Shown here piece by piece: positions 27,306 through 37,522 of a DNA stretch of 64,000 nt. The notes beneath the pieces were generated by a model. The model searched no databases. It saw only the letters and a list, made by a program, of their open reading frames with translations, and had not been told where the DNA came from. A program made the position numbers and the translations under genes. How positions within the stretch are numbered: the stretch's first letter is position 1; each line of letters opens with the position of its first letter. This DNA comes from Escherichia coli (lineage in GTDB: Bacteria > Pseudomonadota > Gammaproteobacteria > Enterobacterales > Enterobacteriaceae). The stretch spans positions 2,170,001 through 2,234,000 of the forward strand of contig NZ_AP027764.1 in assembly GCF_036503815.1 (NCBI RefSeq). Direction: 5' to 3'.

Positions 27306-28781
27306 ATGGCGGTAACGCAAACAGCCCAGGCCTGTGACCTGGTCATTTTCGGCGCGAAAGGCGACCTTGCGCGTCGTAAATTGCTGCCTTCCCTGTATCA
27401 ACTGGAAAAAGCCGGTCAGCTCAACCCGGACACCCGGATTATCGGCGTAGGGCGTGCTGACTGGGATAAAGCGGCATATACCAAAGTTGTCCGCGAGGCA
27501 CTCGAAACTTTCATGAAAGAAACCATTGATGAAGGTTTATGGGACACCCTGAGTGCACGTCTGGATTTTTGTAATCTCGATGTCAATGACACAGCTGCAT
27601 TCAGCCGTCTCGGCGCGATGCTGGATCAAAAAAATCGTATCACCATTAACTACTTTGCCATGCCGCCCAGCACTTTTGGTGCAATCTGCAAAGGGCTTGG
27701 CGAGGCAAAACTGAATGCTAAACCGGCACGCGTAGTTATGGAGAAACCGCTGGGGACGTCGCTGGCGACCTCGCGGGAAATCAACGATCAAGTTGGTGAA
27801 TATTTTGAGGAGTGCCAGGTATACCGTATCGACCATTACCTTGGTAAAGAAACGGTGCTGAACCTGTTGGCGCTGCGTTTTGCTAACTCCCTGTTTGTGA
27901 ATAACTGGGACAATCGCACTATTGATCATGTTGAGATTACCGTGGCAGAAGAAGTGGGGATCGAAGGGCGCTGGGGCTATTTTGATAAAGCCGGTCAGAT
28001 GCGCGATATGATCCAAAACCACCTGCTGCAAATTCTTTGCATGATTGCGATGTCTCCGCCGTCTGATTTGAGTGCAGACAGCATCCGCGATGAAAAAGTC
28101 AAAGTACTGAAGTCTCTGCGCCGCATTGACCGCTCCAACGTGCGCGAAAAAACCGTACGCGGGCAATATACTGCGGGCTTCGCCCAGGGCAAAAAAGTGC
28201 CGGGCTATCTGGAAGAAGAGGGCGCGAACAAGAGCAGCAATACAGAAACCTTCGTGGCGATCCGCGTCGACATTGATAACTGGCGCTGGGCCGGTGTGCC
28301 ATTCTACCTGCGTACTGGTAAACGTCTACCGACCAAATGTTCTGAAGTCGTGGTCTATTTCAAAACACCTGAACTGAATCTGTTTAAAGAGTCGTGGCAG
28401 GATCTGCCGCAGAATAAACTGACTATCCGTCTGCAACCTGATGAAGGCGTGGATATCCAGGTACTGAATAAAGTTCCTGGCCTTGACCACAAACATAACC
28501 TGCAAATCACCAAGCTGGACTTGAGCTATTCAGAAACCTTTAATCAGACGCATTTAGCAGATGCCTATGAACGTCTGCTGCTGGAAACCATGCGCGGTAT
28601 TCAGGCACTGTTTGTACGTCGTGATGAAGTAGAAGAAGCCTGGAAATGGGTGGACTCCATTACTGAAGCGTGGGCGATGGACAATGATGCGCCGAAACCG
28701 TATCAGGCCGGAACCTGGGGACCGGTTGCCTCGGTGGCGATGATTACCCGTGACGGTCGTTCCTGGAATGAGTTTGAGTAA
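27306..28781 (+). CDS. zwf: Glucose-6-phosphate dehydrogenase
   Basis: First enzyme of the oxidative pentose phosphate and Entner-Doudoroff routes: oxidises glucose 6-phosphate to 6-phosphogluconolactone with NADP+. The product is 491 residues. The dinucleotide-binding motif FGAKGDLARRK lies near residues 15-25, and the signature RIDHYLGKE with the active-site His lies near 178-186. A strong ribosome-binding site (AAGGAG) precedes the ATG. In E. coli it is induced by SoxS/MarA and growth rate. edd follows after 234 bp and a terminator. Confidence 0.98.
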   Translation: MAVTQTAQACDLVIFGAKGDLARRKLLPSLYQLEKAGQLNPDTRIIGVGRADWDKAAYTKVVREALETFMKETIDEGLWDTLSARLDFCNLDVNDTAAFSRLGAMLDQKNRITINYFAMPPSTFGAICKGLGEAKLNAKPARVVMEKPLGTSLATSREINDQVGEYFEECQVYRIDHYLGKETVLNLLALRFANSLFVNNWDNRTIDHVEITVAEEVGIEGRWGYFDKAGQMRDMIQNHLLQILCMIAMSPPSDLSADSIRDEKVKVLKSLRRIDRSNVREKTVRGQYTAGFAQGKKVPGYLEEEGANKSSNTETFVAIRVDIDNWRWAGVPFYLRTGKRLPTKCSEVVVYFKTPELNLFKESWQDLPQNKLTIRLQPDEGVDIQVLNKVPGLDHKHNLQITKLDLSYSETFNQTHLADAYERLLLETMRGIQALFVRRDEVEEAWKWVDSITEAWAMDNDAPKPYQAGTWGPVASVAMITRDGRSWNEFE

Positions 28782-28858
28782 TATCTGCACTCATCCTTTA
28801 TGGTTATTTTACCGGTAACATGATCTTGCACAGATTGTAGAACAATTTTTACACTTTC

Positions 28859-28893
28859 AGGCCTCGTGTGGATTCACCCACGAGGCTTTTTTT
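28859..28893 (+). terminator. Terminator of zwf
   Basis: Stem GCCTCGTG(T)GG / CC(A)CACGAGGC-type inverted repeat with loop ATTCA, followed by seven T. Confidence 0.92.
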
Positions 28894-28961
28894 ATTACAC
28901 TGACTGAAACGTTTTTGCCCTATGAGCTCCGGTTACAGGCGTTTCAGTCATAAATCCTCTG

Positions 28962-28980
28962 AATGAAACGCGTTGTGAAT
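28962..28980 (+). promoter_or_regulatory. Candidate KdgR/GntR-type operator before edd
   Basis: AATGAAACGCGTTGTGAAT is an imperfect palindrome resembling the KdgR box (AATGAAACA, then GTTTCATT). It lies 36 bp before the edd start. The edd-eda operon is controlled by sugar-acid regulators; which one uses this site cannot be read from the sequence. Confidence 0.4.
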
Positions 28981-29015
28981 CATCCTGCTCTGACAACTCA
29001 ATTTCAGGAGCCTTT

Positions 29016-30827
29016 ATGAATCCACAATTGTTACGCGTAACAAATCGAATCATTGAACGTTCGCGCGAGACTCGCTCTGCTTACCTCGCCCGGATAGAAC
29101 AAGCGAAAACTTCGACCGTTCATCGTTCGCAGTTGGCATGTGGTAACCTGGCACACGGTTTCGCTGCATGCCAGCCAGAAGACAAAGCCTCTTTGAAAAG
29201 CATGTTGCGTAACAATATCGCCATCATCACCTCCTATAACGACATGCTCTCCGCGCACCAGCCTTATGAACACTATCCAGAAATCATTCGTAAAGCCCTG
29301 CATGAAGCAAATGCGGTTGGTCAGGTTGCAGGCGGTGTTCCGGCGATGTGTGATGGTGTCACCCAGGGGCAGGATGGAATGGAATTGTCGCTGTTAAGCC
29401 GCGAAGTGATTGCGATGTCTGCGGCGGTGGGGCTGTCCCATAACATGTTTGATGGTGCGCTGTTCCTCGGTGTGTGCGACAAGATTGTCCCGGGTCTGAC
29501 GATGGCAGCCCTGTCGTTTGGGCATTTGCCTGCGGTGTTTGTGCCGTCTGGACCGATGGCAAGCGGTTTGCCAAATAAAGAAAAAGTGCGTATTCGCCAG
29601 CTTTATGCTGAAGGTAAAGTGGACCGCATGGCGCTGCTGGAGTCAGAAGCTGCGTCTTATCATGCGCCGGGAACATGTACTTTCTACGGTACCGCCAATA
29701 CGAATCAGATGGTGGTGGAGTTTATGGGGATGCAGTTGCCGGGCTCTTCTTTTGTTCATCCGGACTCCCCGCTGCGCGATGCTTTGACCGCTGCCGCTGC
29801 GCGCCAGGTTACACGCATGACCGGCAATGGTAATGAATGGATGCCGATCGGTAAGATGATAGATGAGAAAGTGGTGGTGAACGGTATCGTTGCACTGCTG
29901 GCGACCGGTGGTTCCACTAACCACACCATGCACCTGGTGGCGATGGCGCGCGCGGCCGGTATTCAGATTAACTGGGATGACTTCTCTGACCTTTCTGATG
30001 TTGTACCGCTGATGGCGCGTCTCTACCCGAACGGTCCGGCTGATATTAACCACTTCCAGGCGGCGGGTGGCGTCCCTGTTCTGGTGCGTGAGCTGCTCAA
30101 GGCGGGTCTGTTGCATGAAGATGTCAATACGGTGGCGGGCTTTGGTCTTTCTCGCTACACCCTCGAACCATGGCTGAATAATGGTGAACTGGACTGGCGG
30201 GAAGGGGCGGAAAAATCACTCGACAGCAATGTGATCGCTTCCTTCGAACAACCTTTCTCTCATCATGGTGGGACAAAAGTGTTAAGCGGTAACCTGGGCC
30301 GCGCGGTTATGAAAACCTCTGCCGTGCCGGTTGAGAACCAGGTGATTGAAGCGCCTGCGGTTGTTTTTGAAAGCCAGCATGACGTTATGCCGGCCTTTGA
30401 AGCGGGTTTGCTGGACCGCGATTGTGTCGTTGTTGTCCGTCATCAGGGGCCAAAAGCGAACGGAATGCCAGAATTACATAAACTCATGCCGCCACTTGGT
30501 GTATTATTGGACCGGTGTTTCAAAATTGCGTTAGTTACCGATGGACGACTCTCCGGCGCTTCAGGTAAAGTGCCGTCAGCTATCCACGTAACACCAGAAG
30601 CCTACGATGGCGGGCTGCTGGCAAAAGTGCGCGACGGGGACATCATTCGTGTGAATGGACAGACAGGCGAACTGACGCTGCTGGTAGACGAAGCGGAACT
30701 GGCTGCTCGCGAACCACACATTCCTGACCTGAGCGCGTCACGCGTGGGAACAGGACGTGAATTATTCAGCGCCTTGCGCGAAAAACTGTCCGGTGCCGAA
30801 CAGGGCGCAACCTGTATCACTTTTTAA
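29016..30827 (+). CDS. edd: 6-Phosphogluconate dehydratase
   Basis: First committed step of the Entner-Doudoroff pathway: dehydrates 6-phosphogluconate to KDPG using a [4Fe-4S] cluster. The 603-residue product belongs to the IlvD/Edd family; candidate cluster cysteines include those in PAMCDGVTQGQ, LGVCDKIVPG and PGTCTFYGTANTN. LVTDGRLSGASGKVPSA is the family C-terminal signature. eda follows 36 bp later in the same operon. Confidence 0.98.
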   Translation: MNPQLLRVTNRIIERSRETRSAYLARIEQAKTSTVHRSQLACGNLAHGFAACQPEDKASLKSMLRNNIAIITSYNDMLSAHQPYEHYPEIIRKALHEANAVGQVAGGVPAMCDGVTQGQDGMELSLLSREVIAMSAAVGLSHNMFDGALFLGVCDKIVPGLTMAALSFGHLPAVFVPSGPMASGLPNKEKVRIRQLYAEGKVDRMALLESEAASYHAPGTCTFYGTANTNQMVVEFMGMQLPGSSFVHPDSPLRDALTAAAARQVTRMTGNGNEWMPIGKMIDEKVVVNGIVALLATGGSTNHTMHLVAMARAAGIQINWDDFSDLSDVVPLMARLYPNGPADINHFQAAGGVPVLVRELLKAGLLHEDVNTVAGFGLSRYTLEPWLNNGELDWREGAEKSLDSNVIASFEQPFSHHGGTKVLSGNLGRAVMKTSAVPVENQVIEAPAVVFESQHDVMPAFEAGLLDRDCVVVVRHQGPKANGMPELHKLMPPLGVLLDRCFKIALVTDGRLSGASGKVPSAIHVTPEAYDGGLLAKVRDGDIIRVNGQTGELTLLVDEAELAAREPHIPDLSASRVGTGRELFSALREKLSGAEQGATCITF

Positions 30828-30863
30828 GACGACAAATTTGTAATCAGGCGAGAGAAAACTCTG

Positions 30864-31505
30864 ATGAAAAACTGGAAAACAAGTGCAGAATCAATCCTCA
30901 CCACCGGCCCGGTTGTACCGGTTATCGTGGTAAAAAAACTGGAACACGCGGTGCCGATGGCAAAAGCGTTGGTTGCTGGTGGGGTGCGCGTTCTGGAAGT
31001 GACTCTGCGTACCGAGTGTGCAGTTGACGCTATCCGTGCTATCGCCAAAGAAGTGCCTGAAGCAATTGTGGGTGCCGGTACGGTGCTGAATCCACAGCAG
31101 CTTGCAGAAGTCACCGAAGCGGGTGCACAGTTCGCAATTAGCCCGGGTCTGACCGAGCAGCTGCTGAAAGCTGCTACCGAAGGGACTATTCCTCTGATTC
31201 CGGGGATCAGCACTGTTTCCGAACTGATGCTGGGTATGGACTACGGTTTGAAAGAGTTCAAATTCTTCCCGGCTGAAGCTAACGGCGGCGTGAAAGCCCT
31301 GCAGGCGATCGCGGGTCCGTTCTCCCAGGTCCGTTTCTGCCCGACAGGTGGTATTTCTCCGGCTAACTACCGTGACTACCTGGCGCTGAAAAGCGTGCTC
31401 TGCATCGGTGGTTCCTGGCTGGTTCCGGCAGATGCGCTGGAAGCGGGCGATTACGACCGCATTACTAAGCTTGCGCGTGAAGCTGTAGAAGGCGCTAAGC
31501 TATAA
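30864..31505 (+). CDS. eda: KDPG/KHG aldolase
   Basis: Cleaves 2-keto-3-deoxy-6-phosphogluconate to pyruvate and glyceraldehyde 3-phosphate, and also acts on 4-hydroxy-2-oxoglutarate. The 213-residue TIM-barrel class I aldolase has the Schiff-base lysine Lys133 in KEFKFFPAEA and the general base Glu45 in VLEVTLRT. It ends the edd-eda operon and is followed by a bidirectional terminator against purT. Confidence 0.98.
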   Translation: MKNWKTSAESILTTGPVVPVIVVKKLEHAVPMAKALVAGGVRVLEVTLRTECAVDAIRAIAKEVPEAIVGAGTVLNPQQLAEVTEAGAQFAISPGLTEQLLKAATEGTIPLIPGISTVSELMLGMDYGLKEFKFFPAEANGGVKALQAIAGPFSQVRFCPTGGISPANYRDYLALKSVLCIGGSWLVPADALEAGDYDRITKLAREAVEGAKL

Positions 31506-31510
31506 AAGTC

Positions 31511-31541
31511 AAAATGCCCGATCGTGAATCGGGCATTTTTG
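31511..31541. terminator. Bidirectional terminator between eda and purT
   Basis: AAAATGCCCGAT / ATCGGGCATTTTT flank a short loop; T-runs occur on both strands, so it can end both convergent transcripts. Confidence 0.92.
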
Positions 31542-31559
31542 TAGCGTTTTTCGCCGGGG

Positions 31560-32738
31560 TTAAGCTTGTACTTTTACCTGTGCTGCGGCGTGCTTTGCGC
31601 GCTCAATCGCTTCATCAACGCTCTCAGCGGTCGCCAGCGCTACACCCAGACGACGGCTGCCATCAATTTCCGGCTTACCAAATAAACGAATCTGCAAACC
31701 TGCCCCTACGGCATTCTGCACATTATCAAACGTGACATTCTGACTGGTCAGTTGTGGCAGGATAACGGCAGAAGCTGCAGGACCATACTGACGGATCCCG
31801 CCAACCGGAAGTCCGAGAAAGGCTCGCACATGCAGGGCAAACTCCGAGAGATCCTGAGAAATTAACGTCACCATCCCGGTATCATGTGGGCGAGGGGAGA
31901 CCTCACTGAAAATCACCTCATCACCACAGACAAACAGCTCGACACCAAACAGCCCATAACCGCCCAGTGCCAGCACCACTTTACGGGCAATCTCTTGCGC
32001 ACGTTCCAAAGCCAGCTGGCTCATTTGCTGTGGTTGCCAGGATTCACGATAGTCGCCATCTTCCTGGCGATGACCTACCGGTGCACAGAAATGGACGCCA
32101 TCCACCGCGCTGACGGTTAGCAGGGTAATTTCAAAATCAAACTTAACGACGCCTTCAACAATTACGCGGCCCGCTCCGGCGCGTCCACCTTGCTGAGCGT
32201 ATTCCCACGCATGTGTAAGCTGCTCGGCGGAACGAATAAACGTCTGCCCTTTGCCGGAAGAGCTCATTACCGGTTTAACTATGCAGGGATAGCCAATAGC
32301 GGCAACTGCTTCGCGGAAAAGACTTTCACTATCGGCAAAACGATAAGTTGAAGTGGGTAGCTGCAGTTCTTCTGCCGCCAGGCGACGGATACCCTCGCGA
32401 TTCATCGTTAATTTCGTTGCGCGAGCGCAGGGGACAACATTCCGTCCTTCCTTTTCAAGCTGGATCAGCATATCGGTGGCAATAGCTTCGATCTCCGGCA
32501 CGATATAATGTGGTTTTTCCAGTTCAACCACACGGCGTAATGCATCACCATCAAGCATATTAATGACATGGGAGCGATGCGCGACATGCATGGCTGGTGC
32601 GTCGGCATAGCGATCGACGGCAATCACCTCTACGCCGAGACGCTGACACTCGATTGCCACTTCTTTACCCAGTTCACCGGAGCCTAATAACATCACGCGA
32701 GTTGCTGCCGGACGCAGCGCAGTGCCTAATAACGTCAT
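31560..32738 (-). CDS. purT: Formate-dependent GAR transformylase PurT
   Basis: Alternative third step of purine synthesis: uses formate and ATP, rather than formyl-THF, to formylate glycinamide ribonucleotide. The 392-residue protein is an ATP-grasp enzyme with an N-terminal pre-ATP-grasp domain (VMLLGSGELGKEVAIE), a central ATP-binding region (KPVMSSSGKGQTF) and the metal-site stretch EVSPRPHDTGMVTL. It is transcribed alone, away from yebG. Confidence 0.97.
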   Translation of the reverse strand: MTLLGTALRPAATRVMLLGSGELGKEVAIECQRLGVEVIAVDRYADAPAMHVAHRSHVINMLDGDALRRVVELEKPHYIVPEIEAIATDMLIQLEKEGRNVVPCARATKLTMNREGIRRLAAEELQLPTSTYRFADSESLFREAVAAIGYPCIVKPVMSSSGKGQTFIRSAEQLTHAWEYAQQGGRAGAGRVIVEGVVKFDFEITLLTVSAVDGVHFCAPVGHRQEDGDYRESWQPQQMSQLALERAQEIARKVVLALGGYGLFGVELFVCGDEVIFSEVSPRPHDTGMVTLISQDLSEFALHVRAFLGLPVGGIRQYGPAASAVILPQLTSQNVTFDNVQNAVGAGLQIRLFGKPEIDGSRRLGVALATAESVDEAIERAKHAAAQVKVQA

Positions 32739-32836
32739 AACGAATATCCCCTGATTAATTCCGCGCGCAGTATAAACGAAAACGTTTGCGCGTGTCTTTA
32801 TTGTTGATGTTGATTTCCCAATCGAGAAGAAATATA

Positions 32837-32852
32837 CTGTATAAAATCACAG
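32837..32852. promoter_or_regulatory. LexA box of yebG
   Basis: CTGTATAAAATCACAG fits CTG-N10-CAG with the favoured TATA core, 20 bp before the yebG start. yebG is a known SOS gene. Confidence 0.92.
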
Positions 32853-32871
32853 TTATTATGAGAGGCTGCAA

Positions 32872-33162
32872 ATGGCGGTTGAAGTTAAATACGTAGTCAT
32901 TCGTGAGGGCGAAGAGAAAATGTCGTTTACCAGCAAAAAGGAAGCCGATGCTTATGACAAAATGCTTGATACGGCGGATCTGCTTGACACCTGGCTGACA
33001 AATTCTCCAGTGCAAATGGAAGACGAGCAACGTGAAGCCCTTTCGCTATGGCTGGCAGAACAAAAAGATGTGCTGAGCACCATTCTGAAAACCGGCAAAT
33101 TACCGTCCCCACAGGTCGTCGGTGCTGAATCCGAAGAGGAAGATGCCTCACACGCGGCCTGA
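32872..33162 (+). CDS. yebG: YebG, SOS-induced small protein
   Basis: A 96-residue acidic protein (MAVEVKYVVIREGEEKMSFTSK at its start) of unknown biochemical function, induced by DNA damage through the LexA box directly upstream. The C-terminal tail (ESEEEDASHAA) is very acidic. It is divergent from purT and followed by yebF, which has its own ribosome-binding site 66 bp later. Confidence 0.95.
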   Translation: MAVEVKYVVIREGEEKMSFTSKKEADAYDKMLDTADLLDTWLTNSPVQMEDEQREALSLWLAEQKDVLSTILKTGKLPSPQVVGAESEEEDASHAA

Positions 33163-33180
33163 AGCAACTTGCGCTCCTGA

Positions 33181-33585
<405 letters not shown>

Positions 33586-33607
33586 TGGCCTCTGATAATT
33601 CGATTGA

Positions 33608-33702
33608 CCGTCGGCGGATGCGGCGCGAGTGCCTGGTCCGCCCTACAAGGCACCTCAATCGTAGGCCTGGGAAGACGCAACAGCGTCGCATCGGGCAATC
33701 AG
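33608..33702. repeat. REP/BIME-type repeats after yebF
   Basis: Two REP-like units, at about 33610-33648 (GGCGGATGCGGCGCGAG, then TGGTCCGCCCTACA) and 33660-33700 (CGTAGGCCTGGGAAGACG, then CGTCGCATCGGGC). They occupy the first third of the 326-bp yebF-yebE gap; the rest (33703-33911) appears to be the yebE promoter region. Confidence 0.8.
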
Positions 33703-33911
33703 CATCAAACAATGCCACTCAAAACGTCAAATTACGTTCACCTAAAATACCCTTATCACCTGATATACAGTGAACACCTTACCTGGCGCGAATTTCTTTG
33801 AATAACGGCCTGCCGACCCGCTTATTTGCGCATCTTTTGTCTCGATATACATTTTCTGACATCCTCATCCGCTATGCTACAGGCACTAAAAATGGTTATT
33901 GAGGAGCAAAT

Positions 33912-34571
33912 ATGGCTAACTGGTTAAATCAACTGCAATCCCTGCTTGGGCAAAGCAGTTCTTCTACCTCCTCGTCTGCGGATCAGGGATTGGGCAAACT
34001 TTTAGTGCCTGGCGCATTAGGCGGACTGGCTGGGCTGCTGGTCGCAAATAAATCAGCACGTAAACTTCTTACGAAATATGGCACCAACGCGTTGCTGCTT
34101 GGCGGCGGAGCGGTAGCGGGTACGGTGCTGTGGAATAAATACAAAGATAAAATTCGCGCGGCGCATCAGGACGAACCGCAGTTTGGCGCGCAAAGTACGC
34201 CGCTGGATGAGCGTACGGCACGTTTGATCCTTGCGCTGGTCTTTGCCGCTAAAAGTGATGGTCATATTGATGCCAAAGAACGTGCGGCAATCGACCAGCA
34301 ATTGCGTGAAGCCGGCGTGGAAGAGCAGGGGCGTGTACTCATTGAGCAGGCAATAGAACAACCGCTGGATCCACAACGCCTGGCTACCGGGGTCCGCAAT
34401 GAAGAAGAGGCGCTGGAAATCTATTTCCTGAGCTGCGCGGCTATTGATATTGACCATTTTATGGAACGCAGTTACCTGAATGCACTGGGTGACGCGCTGA
34501 AAATCCCCCAGGACGTTCGTGAAGGTATTGAACGCGATCTCGAACAGCAAAAACGTACTTTGGCGGAATAA
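33912..34571 (+). CDS. yebE: YebE, DUF533 inner membrane protein
   Basis: A 219-residue DUF533 protein. A low-complexity Ser-rich N-terminus (LLGQSSSSTSSSADQG) precedes a glycine-rich hydrophobic region (about 35-78) and a C-terminal TerB-like helical domain with the acidic motif FAAKSDGHIDAKERAAID. In E. coli yebE belongs to the CpxR envelope-stress regulon; the molecular role is unknown. It stands alone between yebF and ptrB. Confidence 0.94.
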   Translation: MANWLNQLQSLLGQSSSSTSSSADQGLGKLLVPGALGGLAGLLVANKSARKLLTKYGTNALLLGGGAVAGTVLWNKYKDKIRAAHQDEPQFGAQSTPLDERTARLILALVFAAKSDGHIDAKERAAIDQQLREAGVEEQGRVLIEQAIEQPLDPQRLATGVRNEEEALEIYFLSCAAIDIDHFMERSYLNALGDALKIPQDVREGIERDLEQQKRTLAE

Positions 34572-34779
34572 TTCCGCTCTCTGGATAGCCTGAAGTTGAC
34601 TATTTCGGGCTATCCAGAACCGCACAGCCATTTGAACAGGCTGATCTTCTCTGTCTGCATAACATTCGAAATCCGCGCCATTACCTGTCATCATCTAAGC
34701 AATGACTCCCCTGTTTCGCTTGCATCCCCGGTGAGTTTTGCCACCCTTATAAGATGTTTCAACCAGAAAGAACAATAAC

Positions 34780-36840
34780 ATGCTACCAAAAGCCGCTCGC
34801 ATTCCCCGCGCCATGACGCTTCATGGCGATACGCGCATCGATAATTACTACTGGCTGCGGGACGATACGCGTTCTCAGCCGGAAGTGCTGGACTACCTGC
34901 AGCAAGAAAATAGTTACGGTCATCGGGTGATGGCCTCGCAACAAGCCTTACAGGATCGCATCTTAAAGGAAATCATCGACCGTATTCCGCAAAGAGAAGT
35001 TTCTGCGCCCTACATTAAAAATGGTTACCGCTACCGGCATATTTATGAACCAGGCTGTGAATATGCTATCTACCAGCGTCAATCGGCGTTCAGCGAAGAG
35101 TGGGATGAGTGGGAAACATTGCTCGATGCCAACAAGCGCGCGGCGCACAGTGAGTTTTATTCGATGGGCGGAATGGCGATTACGCCCGATAACACCATTA
35201 TGGCTCTGGCAGAAGATTTTCTTTCCCGACGCCAGTACGGAATTCGTTTTCGTAATCTGGAAACAGGTAACTGGTATCCGGAACTGCTGGATAACGTTGA
35301 ACCCAGCTTTGTCTGGGCAAATGATTCCTGGACTTTCTACTATGTTCGCAAGCATCCGGTGACGCTGCTTCCTTATCAGGTCTGGCGTCACGCCATCGGT
35401 ACGCCAGCATCGCAGGATAAACTGATCTACGAAGAAAAAGACGATACCTATTACGTCAGCCTGCATAAAACGACCTCGAAGCACTATGTAGTCATCCATC
35501 TGGCCAGCGCCACCACCAGTGAAGTTCGCCTGCTGGACGCGGAAATGGCCGATGCCGAGCCGTTTGTTTTTCTGCCGCGACGCAAAGATCACGAATACAG
35601 CCTTGATCACTACCAGCATCGGTTTTATCTGCGTTCCAACCGCCACGGCAAAAACTTTGGCTTATACCGTACCCGTATGCGTGATGAGCAACGGTGGGAA
35701 GAGTTAATTCCGCCACGCGATAACATTATGCTGGAAGGGTTTACGCTGTTTACCGACTGGCTGGTGGTTGAAGAGCGTCAGCGCGGGTTAACCAGTTTGC
35801 GCCAAATCAACCGCAAGACCCGGGAAGTCATTGGCATTGCCTTTGATGATCCGGCCTATGTGACCTGGATTGCCTACAATCCAGAACCTGAAACCGCGCG
35901 ATTGCGTTATGGTTATTCTTCCATGACCACACCAGATACTTTGTTTGAACTGGATATGGATACCGGTGAGCGTCGTGTATTAAAACAAACGGAAGTTCCC
36001 GGTTTTGATGCGGCGAATTACCGCAGTGAACACCTGTGGATAGTCGCCCGTGATGGCGTCGAAGTCCCGGTTTCGCTGGTTTATCATCGCAAACATTTTC
36101 GCAAAGGACACAACCCGCTACTGGTGTATGGCTACGGTTCTTACGGCGCAAGTATTGATGCCGATTTCAGTTTTAGCCGCTTGAGTTTGTTGGATCGTGG
36201 ATTTGTCTACGCCATTGTCCATGTTCGCGGCGGTGGTGAGCTGGGGCAACAATGGTACGAAGACGGAAAATTTCTGAAGAAGAAAAATACGTTTAATGAT
36301 TATCTTGATGCCTGCGATGCATTGTTAAAACTGGGCTATGGCTCTCCTTCGCTCTGTTATGCGATGGGCGGGAGTGCGGGGGGCATGTTGATGGGCGTTG
36401 CAATTAATCAACGCCCGGAATTGTTCCACGGCGTTATCGCCCAGGTACCATTTGTTGATGTTGTAACAACGATGCTTGATGAATCAATTCCTCTTACCAC
36501 TGGTGAGTTTGAAGAGTGGGGGAATCCGCAGGATCCGCAATATTACGAGTACATGAAAAGCTACAGCCCGTATGACAACGTTACCTCCCAGGCTTATCCG
36601 CATTTGCTGGTAACGACCGGTTTGCACGATTCTCAGGTGCAATATTGGGAACCGGCAAAATGGGTCGCTAAATTGCGCGAGCTGAAAACCGATAACCATC
36701 TTTTATTGCTCTGTACCGACATGGACTCAGGCCATGGCGGTAAATCTGGTCGCTTTAAATCGTATGAAGGCGTAGCGATGGAATATGCTTTTCTGGTCGC
36801 GCTGGCACAGGGAACATTACCCGCTAAGCCAGTAGATTAA
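34780..36840 (+). CDS. ptrB: Oligopeptidase B (protease II)
   Basis: Cytoplasmic serine peptidase of the S9A prolyl oligopeptidase family that cuts small peptides after Arg or Lys. The 686-residue product has a seven-bladed propeller (about 70-400) that filters substrates by size and an alpha/beta hydrolase domain. The nucleophile Ser532 lies in MGGSAGGMLMG; the catalytic Asp and His are in TTGLHDSQV and MDSGHGG. It converges on exoX with a 4-bp overlap of the two 3' ends. Confidence 0.97.
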   Translation: MLPKAARIPRAMTLHGDTRIDNYYWLRDDTRSQPEVLDYLQQENSYGHRVMASQQALQDRILKEIIDRIPQREVSAPYIKNGYRYRHIYEPGCEYAIYQRQSAFSEEWDEWETLLDANKRAAHSEFYSMGGMAITPDNTIMALAEDFLSRRQYGIRFRNLETGNWYPELLDNVEPSFVWANDSWTFYYVRKHPVTLLPYQVWRHAIGTPASQDKLIYEEKDDTYYVSLHKTTSKHYVVIHLASATTSEVRLLDAEMADAEPFVFLPRRKDHEYSLDHYQHRFYLRSNRHGKNFGLYRTRMRDEQRWEELIPPRDNIMLEGFTLFTDWLVVEERQRGLTSLRQINRKTREVIGIAFDDPAYVTWIAYNPEPETARLRYGYSSMTTPDTLFELDMDTGERRVLKQTEVPGFDAANYRSEHLWIVARDGVEVPVSLVYHRKHFRKGHNPLLVYGYGSYGASIDADFSFSRLSLLDRGFVYAIVHVRGGGELGQQWYEDGKFLKKKNTFNDYLDACDALLKLGYGSPSLCYAMGGSAGGMLMGVAINQRPELFHGVIAQVPFVDVVTTMLDESIPLTTGEFEEWGNPQDPQYYEYMKSYSPYDNVTSQAYPHLLVTTGLHDSQVQYWEPAKWVAKLRELKTDNHLLLLCTDMDSGHGGKSGRFKSYEGVAMEYAFLVALAQGTLPAKPVD

Positions 36841-37499
36841 GTATTTTCCAGATAATGTTTCAGTGTTAAACGCAGCTCCGGGCTCATGCTGTCCAGGTTA
36901 TTAAATAACCAGCGCAGATAGCCCGGATCGCGTTCGGCAACGTCGGAAACCGCTTTGCCACGGTATTTGCCAAAGGTGAAGGTCGTCATCAACGATGGAC
37001 GTCCGGTGATATCGGCCATCTGTTCTGCCGTCCAGCCGGAGGTGTTCATAATATCGATAAGCAACGCAGCGGTGATATAACAGTCATACAACGCGCGGTG
37101 ATGATGCAGGCCCGGCGGCGTCTGTACATTGAGCTTCCGTGTTTTATATAACGCCATATTGCTGTACTTGATCCCTGGCCACAGACGACGGGCCAGTTTC
37201 ATAGTGCAAATCCACTCACCGGGCATCTCAGGCAGTACGCGGCGGTCAAAGCTGGCGTTGTGCGCGACATACCATTCACTACCGTAATAGTGCGGGATCA
37301 CATCTTCAATCCACGGTTTATCGGCGACCATGGCTTCGGTGATGCGATGAATCGCCATCGCCTGTGGACTAATAGGACGATCGGGGCGCACCAGGTGGCT
37401 CATGGGGTTGACGATTTTTCCGTCAATGACATCAACAGAGGCAATCTCAACGATCCCTCCCTGCAAACCGCAGGTTTCTGTATCGATAATGCGCAACAT
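36837..37499 (-). CDS. exoX: Exodeoxyribonuclease X
   Basis: DnaQ-superfamily (DEDDh) 3'-5' exonuclease acting in mismatch repair and UV repair. The 220-residue product begins MLRIIDTETCGL, with metal-binding Asp6 and Glu8; the exo II region is WYVAHNASFD and the exo III region HHHRALYDCY. A longer in-frame reading starting 18 codons earlier would run into yobB, so the ATG at 37499 is preferred. yobB lies just upstream in the same direction (23 bp). Confidence 0.95.
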   Translation of the reverse strand: MLRIIDTETCGLQGGIVEIASVDVIDGKIVNPMSHLVRPDRPISPQAMAIHRITEAMVADKPWIEDVIPHYYGSEWYVAHNASFDRRVLPEMPGEWICTMKLARRLWPGIKYSNMALYKTRKLNVQTPPGLHHHRALYDCYITAALLIDIMNTSGWTAEQMADITGRPSLMTTFTFGKYRGKAVSDVAERDPGYLRWLFNNLDSMSPELRLTLKHYLENT

Positions 37500-37522
37500 G
37501 GCATGCTCCAGGCCGAAAAAGC

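Noticed and set aside
34963..35646. A 227-codon frame antisense to ptrB
   Set aside because: Shadow of ptrB in the opposite strand; no domain and no ribosome-binding site.
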